64,000 nucleotides of DNA, taken from assembly GCA_907165275.2 (NCBI GenBank), contig CAJRBF020000009.1, forward strand, positions 124,001 through 188,000, written 5' to 3'. Source of the stretch: Zygaena filipendulae (Eukaryota; Arthropoda; Insecta; Lepidoptera; Zygaenidae). Made by a program: the position numbers and the translations under genes. The notes below the pieces were generated by a model that searched no databases, was not told where the DNA came from, and was given only the letters and a program-made list of their open reading frames with translations. Positions 32,801 through 43,881 of the stretch are shown here, piece after piece (within the stretch, counting starts at the first letter, position 1; every line of letters starts with the position of its first letter).

Positions 32801-33268
32801 GAACACTCCAAGCAAAACCTTTACATGGGAGAGCGTGACTTCAACAAGCAGATGTTCAGCCGAACCGGAGTACTGAGCTGGAGATTTATTTACTATTTGA
32901 AAGGGAATATGACTTCGAAGGTATATCGCGACTCCACCACCACCCCTGCCAACCCTGTCATTACGAATAAGATTAAATCCTGGTAAATGGTATAGAGTAG
33001 ATGCCAAGCATGGTTTCAGGAAAGTTTCAGATATGCAGATTGCATGTAGCCCGGCGACATCGAAGGAGGCAAGAAGGTCCGTATAATGTGCTGGAACACT
33101 TTGTGCATTGATATGAATCACGTTAAAGTTATTTATCACGACATCAGTAAAAATTGTCTTGATTTGATGGCAAAGTGGGACATGAGCACTCCGGGAATCG
33201 TCACCGTCACTACTACCATCAGAATATAACGCATCCTTATGGTTACCAGTGCTAGTAGTTGATATCAT
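29894..33268 (-). mobile_element. LINE-D, non-LTR retrotransposon with intact ORF2
   Basis: The minus-strand ORF2 (30314-33268) is followed by a 3' UTR of about 420 bp. The UTR includes the signal AATAAAGTATATTG near 29947-29960 and ends where Pao-1 LTR homology resumes. A CAGTTGC direct repeat frames the last ~35 bp. No ORF1 is recognisable upstream of 33268, and the 5' end of the element is not defined. Confidence 0.75.
30314..33268 (-). CDS. LINE-D ORF2: apurinic endonuclease and reverse transcriptase
   Basis: A 984-codon unbroken frame. The N-terminal endonuclease, which nicks the target, shows NVIHINAQSV (~40), ICISETFL (~80) and LLGDFNT (~185), with SYHDLIYL (~255) as its C-terminal His block. 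RT follows: SHYRPISILPFLSK (~535), LDFSNAFNTVD (~610), the GVPQGGVLSPLLF block (~670) and catalytic YADD near 701. A typical tail ends KRYLKRYFNE. All active-site blocks I can check are present, so this protein could be functional, which is uncommon in this window. The start is the ATG directly after an in-frame stop (33269-33271). The best family reading is CR1/L2/Jockey group; a tree would be needed to place it. No ORF1 partner is seen nearby. Confidence 0.9.
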   Translation of the reverse strand: MISTTSTGNHKDALYSDGSSDGDDSRSAHVPLCHQIKTIFTDVVINNFNVIHINAQSVPAHYTDLLASFDVAGLHAICISETFLKPCLASTLYHLPGFNLIRNDRVGRGGGGVAIYLRSHIPFQIVNKSPAQYSGSAEHLLVEVTLSHVKVLLGVFYSPNLNINYFPSLDCLLEKYIPIYSHFILLGDFNTCLLKNDFRSRQLCSLINSSNLHILPSKATHYFPGCQPSLLDLCIVSSPDHVAYHGQMDADAFSYHDLIYLSYKLRPPKPKSKVLMLRNFKDMDLDRLMEGAENMEWARVYNAATIDDKITAFNSLLVNLYEEHAPVRAVRVKYLPAPWLTPDLRNLLTKKATAKAKYKRKNTEFNKNKYLETRNYCNTLCRDAKRRYIHSSVEDCDPPSVWRFLRTLGVGKSRKEAGDVVNLDAEVLNKHFLSSNLQFDSDTKRETISRLQSYSPPSYNSFSFLPISENDVRRYILSISSNAVGSDDISRKMIFPILDIIIPVVSHILNFSLTSSSFPETWKRAIVIPFPKNSNPSSLSHYRPISILPFLSKILERAVHSQLSVFLSRNNLLNAFQSGFRPGHSTTTALLKVTDDIRLGMEQKKVTLLTLLDFSNAFNTVDFDVLLAQLESLNISPTAIPWFRSYLSGRQQRTRIDDIYSSWSDITAGVPQGGVLSPLLFSIFINSITHSLSTKFHLYADDLQLYAQETVNNFNHAVCAMNSDLGRIESWSASHGLNVNPNKSQCIVIGGPGQMSRIDQICPLPTVNFKGTPIPYCPHVKNLGLFYDRTLSWSRQMGELSRKLFASLSSLRRLQNFLPISTKISLAQSLLLPILDYADVCCTNLTEEQCDKLERLQNVCVRFIYGLRKFDHVSEFRAKLKWLPIRLRRTTHILCTIFKVLHDPRSPAYLKDSFRPLYIGREARSGSCNLLCFPKHETRFYDKSFAVEGVRLWNSLPGYIRQVESLYTFKRYLKRYFNERCGYQ

Positions 33269-34139
33269 TTAATACAAGTATGATATAAAAACAATAAATC
33301 CTAATAAACAAAACAATATTAAAATAAAATAGGTAAGATAAATATAGTACAAGTAAAATAAACAATTTATAAGGCCAGCAACAAGGCTATCACCCACCAG
33401 CAACACTGTAAGAAATTTACATTTAAAATAGAACCTATAACTTAAAGAAAGATCAACCAAAAAAAGAAAAATTAAAAAAAAAGGAGAAAAAAATAAATAA
33501 ATAAATAAATATATACATACATATACACAAATATAAATATCTGTATATATACATGTATAAATTCTTAACTCAAACAAAATGGGTAGTCTTCGACCGGAAT
33601 AAACATAATATATGATTTTATACACATCCGACACAGCGGCGTAGAACGAATCACTCTCAGGTAACACGCTGAGGGACCTATGGATGACCAGTATTCGAGA
33701 CATCAATTTTACCGCTAACTTATCCATTAAACAAAAATAATAGCTAAAATATATAAAGGATATAATTATTACATAGATTTAAAAGTAAATAAAACAATAG
33801 CATTTGAATTCCTTTTGGAGACAATTATTAACGGTTAAATTTATAAAGGTGTTTCAACTATTTAGCGAATGAACATCTGTGGCCAATAAATGTATATCCG
33901 GCATAAGAAAAAAAAAAAAAAAAAGAAAAGAAATATCTGTGTCTATGACAAGACAGTTGACGCCTGAGGTTGACGCAAAACAGAAATGTCAGAAATGTAA
34001 ACACTGTCTACTAGTGATTATTCAGGGGTTATGCTAAATTATGATCCCTGAGATAAACTGAACACAAAACTGTTTGTAAGCACTTACCTAAAAATATCAA
34101 GCGAAAAAAAAAAAGACTTCATTATTTAAAAAGAAAAGA
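33269..34139. other. LINE-D upstream sequence, low complexity, no gene
   Basis: The minus frame at 33269-33727 begins plausibly but turns into a Tyr/Ile/Phe-rich stretch derived from (ATAA)n and (ATAC)n repeats near 33490-33550, so I do not call it ORF1. A-rich runs occur at 33907-33930 and 34103-34115. Confidence 0.4.
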
Positions 34140-35130
34140 ATGTTTTATTTACTGTATCACAAAGTAAATGCGCGAGTGCGTTCACTCGCGCCAATTCCAC
34201 AAACGATAATGCCGATCTCACTCACCGTTGACGGCTTCCACCCCAAATACGCGTCACATGACGTTTTATGTCACCTGTCACTATCAGTGCCAACGGTATC
34301 AAAATGGCGAACGCTAACAGTCGGCCATTCTGAAACTTGTCTGACCCCAGACAACCATCAACAGTGTTTGAGAAAAATAAAAGAGGGATGTGATGTGACC
34401 ATCACTCCTCTAGACTTTATACAAAATATGAATCGCTAACAGACGGCCATTCTGTTAATGGAATGTCCCCCATTCCTGAAAGAAATGCCTCTCGGCCATT
34501 CTACAGTAAAGTATGACCCCATACAAAAGGGCAATTTACCATACAAAGAATTAAATTTATAACTAAACAATCAAATACCTTAATTTTTTTTACCAAAAAT
34601 TATAAAGTGTATGATAAACAACATCTCCAATAAGTAGTAATTTTATGAAGAACATTATTAGGAACAATGTAATGGTAACAAAATTACACTAATTTATCCG
34701 TTGACTAAGACAATATCTAAATGTCAGCATTGTTAATTAAGTACATTAAATAGCCTTAAAGTATGTGTTAATACAAGATTTTTATATTTTTTTTTTTTGA
34801 CCTAATTCATGATTTGAAGAAAAAACAAAATATCTATCTAAAAGAAAATAGAATATTTGCAAGTAAATATTTCTGGAAGCAAAATTAAAATTATCGATAT
34901 AATAAATTTTCATTTTAAATAAAGTAATATTAATAACAGTACAAAAGTACAAATTAATTTGAAACTAAACATAATCCAAAACGAAATCTAAACATCAGAA
35001 TAATACTTAACTGAAACATATTTTGTTGTTACATTCATAAACAATTCACTGATTTAAACTGTTCTAAGATCATCAAAGTAAGCATTTGTAGATTCATCCA
35101 CCATGTGAATACATCAGACTCGCCTCTTCA
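34140..35130. other. No recognisable gene
   Basis: CGGCCATTCT occurs three times (about 34322, 34445 and 34493) in an otherwise unique stretch. The remainder is AT-rich. The 99-residue frame at 34140-34439 contains this repeat and has no domain. Confidence 0.35.
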
Positions 35131-35135
35131 CAAAT

Positions 35136-35510
35136 TTGTTTGCCTGCAGAGGGACACAATCGGATTTAATTCAATATTACATAACACTACCGAGCCTCCC
35201 GTTTGCCCACCGAGGGACACGGTCTGACTCTCTAAGCCCAATCTGTCACCAATCACCATCAAATTGTAGCCTACCGTTTGCCCACCGAGGGACACGGTCT
35301 GACTCTTTCAGCACAATCTTACACCACCGAGTTGTAAGCCTGCCGTTTGCCCACCGAGGGACACGGTCTGACTCTTTCAGCACAATCTTGCACCACCAAG
35401 TTGTAGCCTGCCGTTTGCCCACTGAGGGACACGGTCTGACTCTTTCAGCACAATCTTGCACCACCAAGTTGTAGCCTGCCGTTTGCCCACTCCAACATGC
35501 TGTCATCACG
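35136..35510. repeat. 68-bp minisatellite, about five units
   Basis: GTTTGCCCACCGAGGGACAC recurs at 35276, 35345 and, with one change, at 35413, with partial units before and after; spacing is 68-69 bp. The unit length is not a multiple of three, so the open frames on both strands drift and are not taken as genes. The following 150 bp contain a second short motif, CACGCTCGCTCC, three to four times. Confidence 0.85.
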
Positions 35511-35691
35511 ATAGGTAGCGTGCTCGCTCCAATGCTGATCGATGGACGCACGCTCGCTCCGGGGTTTATTATTTCACATTCAGGCAGCACGCTCACTGCG
35601 GTGTTATTCAACAGGTAGCCATCGGCAGCACGCTCGCTCCATGGTCGGACCATAAACAACAAGAAAAATTCCAAAGCAATACCAGTTAGCT

Positions 35692-36522
35692 AAAGACTTA
35701 GGTATAATATTTGACGAAAAACTTACATTTAGATACCATTATGATTATGTAATTAATAGAAGCCTCAGTCTGTTGGGCTTCATATCCAGATCCACCAAAG
35801 GTTTAAAAAAAAAACCGCTAGCGTCATTTATCTCTACTGCACCCTCGTCAGAAGTACTCTCGAATACAACTCGGCCGTATGGTCTCCCTACTACACGGTG
35901 CACATTGACCGAATTGAAAGAGTTCAAAACGCTGTCTAAAGTTAATTACTTTCAGGTATAAAAATTCCACAAGATCGCTTTAGACGTACGGGGACAGGTT
36001 GAACAGATTCGGTATGATCTCTTTAGAAACCCGTCGCAAGGGTAGAGACCAGATCCTGCTACATAAAATAATACACCACCAGATCGATAGCCCTTACATC
36101 GTATCACTTTTAAATTTCAACACCAATTATCGCTCTCGACGTCCCTAAACCTTCTGACTTCGGATATTCACTAACAACACATCTTTTCACAATCCAGTTG
36201 TACGGATGTGTCGCCAATACAATGAGCTCGTCGCCAAAGGTGCAGATTCGGCGTTTTTAATTGTTATTTTAGGGTATACTTAAAAAAATATCAACGACTA
36301 CCTCCGTCGCACTTGCTAATTGTGGTTCTATTTTTTATGAGATCCATAAATATCAAAATAAATTTAAATATTACTTTGTACTTCGCTCGATATTTTTAGT
36401 CTTTCTAGGTATGCATATCTCTGGTTTGTGGTCGGAACATATAATAATACACTACAATAAGTAAAAATTGTAATGACTACAATCTGTTTTGTGTACTTAA
36501 ATAAATAAATAAATAAATAAAC
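35692..36522 (+). pseudogene. LINE-E 3' fragment (RT tail, 3' UTR, AAAT tail)
   Basis: Plus-strand translation gives the tail of a Jockey-type ORF2: KDLGIIFDEKLTF, then a block with RSTLEYNS and WSPYYT. These match the pattern of LINE-C (KDLGIILDHKLTF, RSILEYGSTVW). Several frameshifts and stops are present, one at a run of ten A near 35805. A 3' UTR of about 270 bp ends in (AAAT)n at 36497-36522. The fragment is 5'-truncated at about 35692 and non-functional. Confidence 0.7.
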
Positions 36523-38620
36523 CAGTTCACTTGGCTCGTTGCCTCAATTTACGCTATCAGTAAATTAAATAACTTAAATAGTTCTACTTGTGAAAAGTAT
36601 TTCAAGAATTGGTTCACAACAAACACTTCAATTTTATTACTGTTACTACTGCTCCAACAATTTTCGTGAAATTTAGTATGCCGGGGGTTTCGGGGGCGAT
36701 TAATCAATCTAGCTTGGTTTCATTTTTGAAAGCGTCGCTTCATCCGTGTTTTCAGGCAATGAAAAATGAGTGTTTGTTTTTCTACTTAATAACAGATGGC
36801 GCTATACACAACGAGCGAAGCTCGGTGACCCAGATATTAAGGGATTATTATTGCAATTCAATAACTCGACAGAGTTGTTAAATTCTGACCGCAAACCTAT
36901 TACCACAGAATAGATAGAAGAGGCAACAACTCAGTTTAGGATGAAAACCAGTGTCACCGGGTGACTCCCGTGCACAAGACCATAGTGCACAAATACATTT
37001 ACTGGCATAATGAATGTAGGTAGAACGCCGCCGTTCGGTCACTTTTCTACCCAGTCACCGTTTCCAAATTTCAGCTTTGGGAATATTGTGGGAAATACAT
37101 TAGAGGTGCCAGCAAGGGGAGCTTCGGGAAAGTCAGAGTAATTGCTTCATTGCAACCTTAATGCGCCTACACCGCCTACATGGTCGCTGGTTATCATACT
37201 ATTTTCTCTGTGTCTTATGAGACTGAATAATGAAGACGTATTTTCTTTTTACTAAAATTCACCATTACGAAGAAAATAGGTCGAAATTTACCCGTTTGCT
37301 TAAGTCTACTTTTCTACGCTTCTTTGTAGGTAATACTAGTTTCTACTAATGTTACATAACACGAATATGTTCGCGTTCTGCTAAGCGGAATGCGTTTTAG
37401 CCGTAAAACAGCTATACAAAATATCTTTGATAGTCAAGATAGATCTAACGATACTACGATTTTCGATTTTCTACGAAATCCAGTGACATGATTTATCCAA
37501 AAAGGCATCGTAGATTATGTAGTCGTTCATGTCTATGAATTTTTCACTAAAGGAGGCCCTTACAAGATACAGGGTGCTCAACAGGGCAACTACGTCATTT
37601 TGCTAGTAAATCGTAAACACACTCTTATATTTTATATTTGGTCTATCTATTATATTATTACAAGGCTTTGTCTCGTTCAGTTTATTTTAACATATTTTAA
37701 TGTCACTTACTGGTGTGATGTGTACCTATCTATCTTGGATAATCAACGCTTTGCGAAGATAAGTTTTACTAGGGTAAGCTCAAAGTCCTTTGAATTTATT
37801 TTAGTATTGTTTAGTGTCTTAAATAGTTTCTCTAAAACATTATCCCTAATATCCATGCCATGATATTCTATAAAGTTGTGGAATATGGTCGAAGATTATT
37901 AAAACCGATAACTTATTTTGTCATATTTCAAGGATAGGTACCTAGTTTACTAAATATTGGTTAGGACTCTCTTCGTTCTGTTTGTAATTTATTGGACACC
38001 ATACTAATAATACCATACTATTCTTCATGTTAACCAAATATAACAATTAACAGAGCTGTATAAAGAGTCGAAGAAGAATAGCATGGATATTAAAAGGGTA
38101 ACTATTAGACAGGGGGTCTTCTTGGTCCTCCACACTATTCATCTTATGGGTAATTGAAGTATACAATATATATTATCAATTTACTATTAGTTCTTGTTAC
38201 TATGAGAATATACTTGGATTTATTCTGGAAATTACTGTTATAATGATTAACAAATTCATTATTTATAGAAGTGTACCTTCCATTGCCGACTCGGCAAAGT
38301 GATACTAACATGAAATCTTTTGCATCAACACAACATTCTAATACCTTTATTACATTGAGTGAAAACGGAATATTGGGCGATTTAAAAAAAGCAAACTGAG
38401 AGAATTGAGACTACTCTATTAGGGAGTCCACTTTTATGTAGGTCCTTTTTGGTTTAAGTAATCCTCGTTGTGAATCTAAGTGGTGTACTGTAGTTATACT
38501 AAATTATTATTAATGTTATTACTATTTAATCCTTTATTGGATTTAATCCTTAATTTTCTGTTTTACCTACATTTTGCAGTTAAATAATATTGATGCGTCT
38601 GTTTGTAATCTATCGACACT
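36523..38620. other. No recognisable gene
   Basis: About 2.1 kb of AT-rich DNA without a shared repeat, domain or RNA signal. The frames at 36609-36881 and 37600-37863 lack any recognisable feature. A short inverted repeat around GTGCACAAGACCATAGTGCAC sits near 36971-36991. Confidence 0.35.
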
Positions 38621-38624
38621 GTAC

Positions 38625-38850
38625 TAAAAGATTAGAATCTGCGTGTCCGTACCTGCTAATCTTCGAAACTAATGAACGGATTAACATGCGGTTTTCGCAG
38701 GTAAATCAAGCTTAGCTTGAAGCAACATAAAGGCAACACAATAAAAGAGTAGAATCTGCGTGTCCGTTCACGCTAATCTTAGAAACTAATGAACGGATTA
38801 CCACGCGGTTTCCGCAGGTGAATCAATCTTAGCTTGAAGTAACATAAGGG
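38625..38850. repeat. Tandem duplication of a ~118-bp unit
   Basis: Two adjacent copies share AGAATCTGCGTGTCCGT, AACTAATGAACGGATTA and CTTAGCTTGAAG in the same order. The core AATGAACGGATT...GCGGTTT resembles the body of lepidopteran Helitron-like repeats such as that at 46540-46742. No coding role is evident. Confidence 0.65.
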
Positions 38851-39090
38851 ATTTAATCCATTTAAATGGGGTGTCAAGAAAAGTCTTTTTACAAAACGAG
38901 TTTCGCACAAGTGAAACCGGACACAGTTAGTGTCAAACAGCTTTCTACCAGATGCATGATGTATTATGGTCCTTACGTTTTGATAGAAGATGATTTTTAA
39001 ATCTTTGTGCTCCGAATAATCTTTGAGGCAGGTACACCGAAGCACGTTCAAACATTAGTTACAGGTGGGTAGCTGATGTTATAAGGTAAC

Positions 39091-39358
39091 TGTTCCGGCG
39101 CATCACGCCTTTATTTAGATATTAATTTATATTTACTTTGTTCTTTTATATGGTTATTAGTTTGTATAGCAACGCTAACGAGAGCGTCATTGCTATTAGT
39201 TTTTAAGAGGATTAACGAGTGTCCTTAGGTATTCGATAAGGTCATTCACTCCACTAACGGCCTCGGCCATGTAAGCATCTTTATATTTTATCAGTTTATT
39301 AAATCAAGTTACAACAAAATTCATGGGCTTTAATTGCTCCAGTGTGTGTAAACGCACA
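39091..39358 (+). repeat. Pao-2 5' LTR
   Basis: A 268-bp LTR, identical by eye to 45485-45752. After it come TAA and TGGTGGCCCATGGGG, which is in the right place for a primer binding site; I could not assign the tRNA. Small frames on the minus strand across the LTR and leader are not supported. Confidence 0.9.
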
Positions 39359-40228
39359 TAATGGTGGCCCATGGGGGGAACTAAAATCAAATAAATTAAA
39401 TAAAGCAAAATTTTGAAGAAAAAATGTAACAACGAAATAATGTGAGAAAAATCTACGGTCAAGAAAATGTTGGCATCTTTGAACAATTAAACAAGCAAAG
39501 GACAAAATACAAGGACTAAATCGAAGCATGGATTTCTGCGCATAAGCAGCATAGCGAGCGAGCAGTGGGACAGCGAAAGTTTCGCCTCGAGCAGCAGAGT
39601 ACAAAAGATAAGTGCCCTTTCCTTGACCTTCCTAAATGTAATCCGTAATTGTATCCAAAATATATCCAAAAAACCTTTTCAACGGTATTGGTGTACTGCA
39701 ATTCGCATGTGCAATTAACGTTGATATAATAATCCCGTTCGTAGTTTAAAATAATTCGAAATTTATACCAAATTGCAATAATCTTCATTTTTTATCTACC
39801 TACCTAAAATTTATATACAAAAAAACTATTTTATTATTTTTTTCAATCAAGTTTAACTAGCTTAAAGGAATATAAAATAAATACGTAACTTCACTGAGTT
39901 CACGCCCGAGCTCCGAAGGGACAGGCAGAGTTATAAACCCTCTGCTTGCCTCGACACAAATTATAAGCAACAAATAATTAAAAGTGTACGCCGACCAATT
40001 CCAGGCTGTGCGCGACGCGGCGAGGCGCATAGTCTACGTGCGGTGCTAAAAGCAGCATACCTCGCTGCGCCGCGGCTGGCGGCTGGCCGAGAGCGGCGTC
40101 GGCTTCAAGCAGGTGTCGTCGGAGTGAGGAGCGTGAGATTTTAGTTTAGTTATCAATAAACTCAGGATTTATTGATAATCTGATTTTTACGTTGGTTTCA
40201 CAATATTCAATTAATCGGATAACTCACA
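39359..40228 (+). other. Pao-2 leader
   Basis: The region between the primer site and the gag ATG. It is AT-rich at first, then GC-rich at 40000-40130 (GCGACGCGGCGAGGCGC and similar). Packaging and splice signals would be expected here, but none is recognised with confidence. Confidence 0.5.
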
Positions 40229-43200
40229 ATGCCTCTCGACGTGGTAGATAAAAATCGGTTGAAGGAGTTATTCACAAGACGAGCGTCCGCAAAAGGGCAA
40301 ATTACTAAATTTAAAAATTATCTAAACAGCATCACAGATATATCAGAATTAAATAACATTCAACTAACTGAGTTGAATCTCAGGCTAGCAAAATTTGAGG
40401 CATTGTCGGTTAGAGTTGATGACTTGCAAAATGAAATCGAGGTTTTATGTCCAGAAAATATAACTATCGAAATTGATGAGCGCGATAATATTGAGCGCGA
40501 CATTATCATTAATATTGCAACTGCTAAAACGTTATTAGAGAAGTTCACTAAGAAACCCGAATGCGAGCACAGACACTCGTCAATGTTAGATGACTCGTGT
40601 TGCTCTGATCACCGAGAGGTTGGACTAAAACTTCCTCAGATCCAAATATCCAAGTTCGATGGTGCGTACTTTCGGTGGTTGGAGTTTCGCGATACATTCG
40701 AAAATTTAATCCACAACAATGCACGCATTTCGTCCATTCATAAGTTCCACTATCTGATCTCATACTTGGAGGGCGATGCAGCTAGAATAATTTCAAATCT
40801 TGAGGTTTCCACAGCAAATTATGAGGAAGCGTGGAAACTACTTTGTAGTCGCTATAATAACAAAAGAATTTTGATTAATCATCATTTAAACTCGCTATTT
40901 AACGTTAAGCAACTTCCACACGAATCAGTGAAGTCATTAAGATTTTTGGTCGATCACGTTACAAAAAACCTACAAGCGTTGGCCAGTCTGGGACAGCCGA
41001 CGGACAAGTGGGACGTATTAATCATATTTATGTTGTCGTCAAAATTAGATACAAATACATTAGCTAAATGGGAAGAGCATCGTAACCGCTTAGATGGTGA
41101 CACTCCAACATTAGATAATTTCTATAAATTTATCATAGATCGCGCTGATGTATTAGAGACAATAAATCGAAACAAAGGCGACAATACCGCACCTAAGCCA
41201 ACGACAGCTCATCCACGTGGTAGTTCTTCTTACAATAATTATAAACAGGGACACGTCACGTATGCCAAGTCGTTCGCGTCGTCCACGTCTAAAGAACATA
41301 ACACACCAATAACACATTTCTGCGTCGTATGTGATGAGAGTCACAAAATCTATGATTGCCCCACATTTAGGGCAATGGGAGTCGACGACAGGATGAAAGA
41401 AGTAATTAAATATAAGCTGTGCATCAACTGTCTTAGGCAGGGTCATTCCGCGAACGACTGTCGCATAGGGCCGTGTCGCGAGTGCAACAAAAGGCACAAC
41501 AGCTTACTCCACCGTCCAAACTCTTCTGTTAATCATCACGTTGCAATTGACGAGGCTAGTGAAGTGACGGTAAACTTTTCTAATCAGGAGTCATACCAAA
41601 CATTATTATCAACTACCCTAATTGAAGTCGTGAATCCACTGACCCAGCAAAAGGAGAAGGTTCGCGCGCTGTTAGATTGCGGTAGTCAAGTTTCCATTAT
41701 TTCTACATCATTGAAGGACAAAATTTCCTTAAAATCACATCCCATTGATTCGCTAAAGATCATAGGAATAGGCAATAATGTATCTCAAGTGCGAGAGAGT
41801 TGCAATATACAGATAAATTCGCTAAATACTAAATTCAGTGCAAGCTTGTCATGTTTCGTGCTAAAGGAGCTAACAAGTCTATTGCCAAAATCACCGGTCG
41901 ATACAAAGCCATTCAAAATCCCTAAAGATATTTTGTTGGCTGACCCTAACTTCCATGAACCAGCACCTATAGATGTTTTGATAGGAGCCGATTTATTCTG
42001 GGATATATTAGGTACAAAACAACGTACCCTCGGTCCCCTGAATCCAAAATTAAGGAGCACTGAGCTCGGCTGGATAATCTCCGGGCCCATAAATTCTAAA
42101 TTGTACAGCAAAACAACACACTGCAATCATGCAGTGATTGATAAATTGCAAAAAGAGGACGAGATTGAAAGGTTGATTACAAAATTTTGGGAATTAGATG
42201 AGATTCCCGCAAAAATAATGTTTAGCGAAAGTGAGAAGGCTTGTGAGAGGCACTTTCTTCAACACACAATTAGAGATGAGACAGGCCGATTTTGTGTTAG
42301 GTTGCCACTAATAGACGAGCCAAACTGTCTCGGAGACACGTTCAGACTAGCAAAAAAACGTCTTCATTATTTAGAAAAACGATTCAAAAAAAATCCGACT
42401 TTAAAAACAGAATACACAAGGTTTATTGATGAGTATGCCGAGTTAGGACATCTCTCGGTAAATACTAATGAACAGGATACTTGCTATTATTTATGCCATC
42501 ACGCGGTTTTAAAACAAGATAGTGAATCTACAAAGTTGCGGGTGGTGTTTGATGGGTCAGCCCCCTCCTCATCGGGTTATGCATTAAACGATATTTTAAT
42601 GGTGGGCCCAAACATCCAAGACTCTCTCTTTGCCATATTAATACGAGCTAGGCAGTATAAATACCTACTAACAGGGGACGTGGAAAAAATGTATCGCCAG
42701 GTGCTGGTAGACGAAAGAGATCGTGACCTGCAGCTCATATTATGGAGAGACGATGAGTCAAAACCTGTAAAAACGCTAAAATTGAATACTCTCACTTACG
42801 GTACCGCAAGTGCGAGCTATTTAAGCACTCGCTGCCTATGGCAGCTCGGAGAGGAGCAAGAGGACGTCCTCATCAAGGATGTCATTCAAAGGGATTTTTA
42901 CATCGATGACGTCATAACTGGGGCGAATAATGAGCTAGAGTTGCGCTACATTCAAAGCGCCGTTGCCAAGGCACTAAAGTCTGGCTGTTTTAATTTAAGG
43001 AAATATAAAAGTAACAACCCATCTATATTTGAAAACCTTGACATAAACAAAGAAGACAAGCTAACCATAAGTGAATCGGCGAGCACCCTTGGACTCGGCT
43101 GGAGTCCATCCAGTGATACGTTACATTTTCCCATCAAAAACTTCACACAAGACAAAGACGCGGTCATAACAAAACGATTTATCATGTCGAACTCATTCAA

Positions 43201-43879
43201 AATATTTGATCCATTAGGTTTGTTGAGTCCAGTTGTAATCATCCCTAAAATCATCTTACAAAAACTATGGAAACTCAAACTGGACTGGGATCAGCCAGTA
43301 ACAAAGGAAATAAAAATTGATTGGTTAAAATTCATAGATAATTTAGGTTTCCTCTCAAATTTACAAGTTCCAAGATTGGTATTAGAGGATATGGCTACAA
43401 CAATTGAATTACACTCGTTTAGCGACGCATCGCAACACGCATATGGCGCTTGTATCTATTTAAAATCAATCAACTCGAATGAGCAATGTACAGTAAAGTT
43501 GTTATGCGCTAAATCAAAGGTATCGCCATTGAAACCAACAACAATTCCGCGCCTTGAGTTGTGTGCTGCTCTACTGGCAGCTAAGTTATGCAGAGCCGTG
43601 CTAGAGTCGCTAAGGTACAAGCCGCAAAAAGCGATCCATTGGTGCGATTCAAGTGTAGTGCTAGCATGGATCCACAGTGACTTAACGAAACTCAAAACCT
43701 TTGTAGCCAACCGCACCAGTGAAATAATCGAACTAACACAGCCATCTTCTTGGCGATATGTGCCAACGGCATCGAATCCGGCTGATTTGATTTCTCGGGG
43801 CATGGAAGCTAAGCAATTAAGAGACTCAGAGTTGTGGTGGCACGGACCTGATTTCCTACAAAAAAAGGAAGAGGAATAA
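40229..43879 (+). pseudogene. Pao-2 gag-protease-RT-RNase H polyprotein (shifted before integrase)
   Basis: The 1216-codon frame covers most of a BEL/Pao polyprotein. Gag opens with a coiled-coil-like region and the FDGAYFRWLEFRDTF block (~150). Cys/His knuckles follow at ~364 (CVVCDESHKIYDC), ~397 (CINCLRQGHSANDC) and directly after (CRECNKRH). The retropepsin is LLDCGSQVSII at ~480. RT has VVFDGSAPSSSG (~771), a first catalytic Asp in LTGDVEKMYRQV, and YIDD at ~890. RNase H begins at SFSDASQHAYGA (~1062). The start lies in ACAATGCC, with no better upstream ATG. The frame ends at TAA 43877-43879 because of a shift at CAAAAAAAGG; the -1 frame stays open and continues into integrase. Without that shift the product lacks integrase. 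Confidence 0.9.
43860..43870 (+). other. Homopolymer shift site A-AAA-AAG between RNase H and integrase
   Basis: Codons CAA AAA AAG sit just before the frame ends. Read as A-AAA-AAG in the zero frame, this has the form of a -1 ribosomal slippery heptamer, and the -1 frame is exactly the one that continues into integrase. I see no strong downstream stem. A single-base loss from the A run, or a sequence error, explains it as well. Confidence 0.4.
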
Positions 43880-43881
43880 TC

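Noticed and set aside
33269..33727. 152-codon frame upstream of LINE-D ORF2 as a possible ORF1
   Set aside because: Its second half is low-complexity Tyr/Ile/Phe from ATA repeats, and no ORF1 motif is present.
35136..35674. Open frames on both strands across the 68-bp minisatellite
   Set aside because: They follow from a repeat lacking stops; the period is not a multiple of three and no domain is seen.
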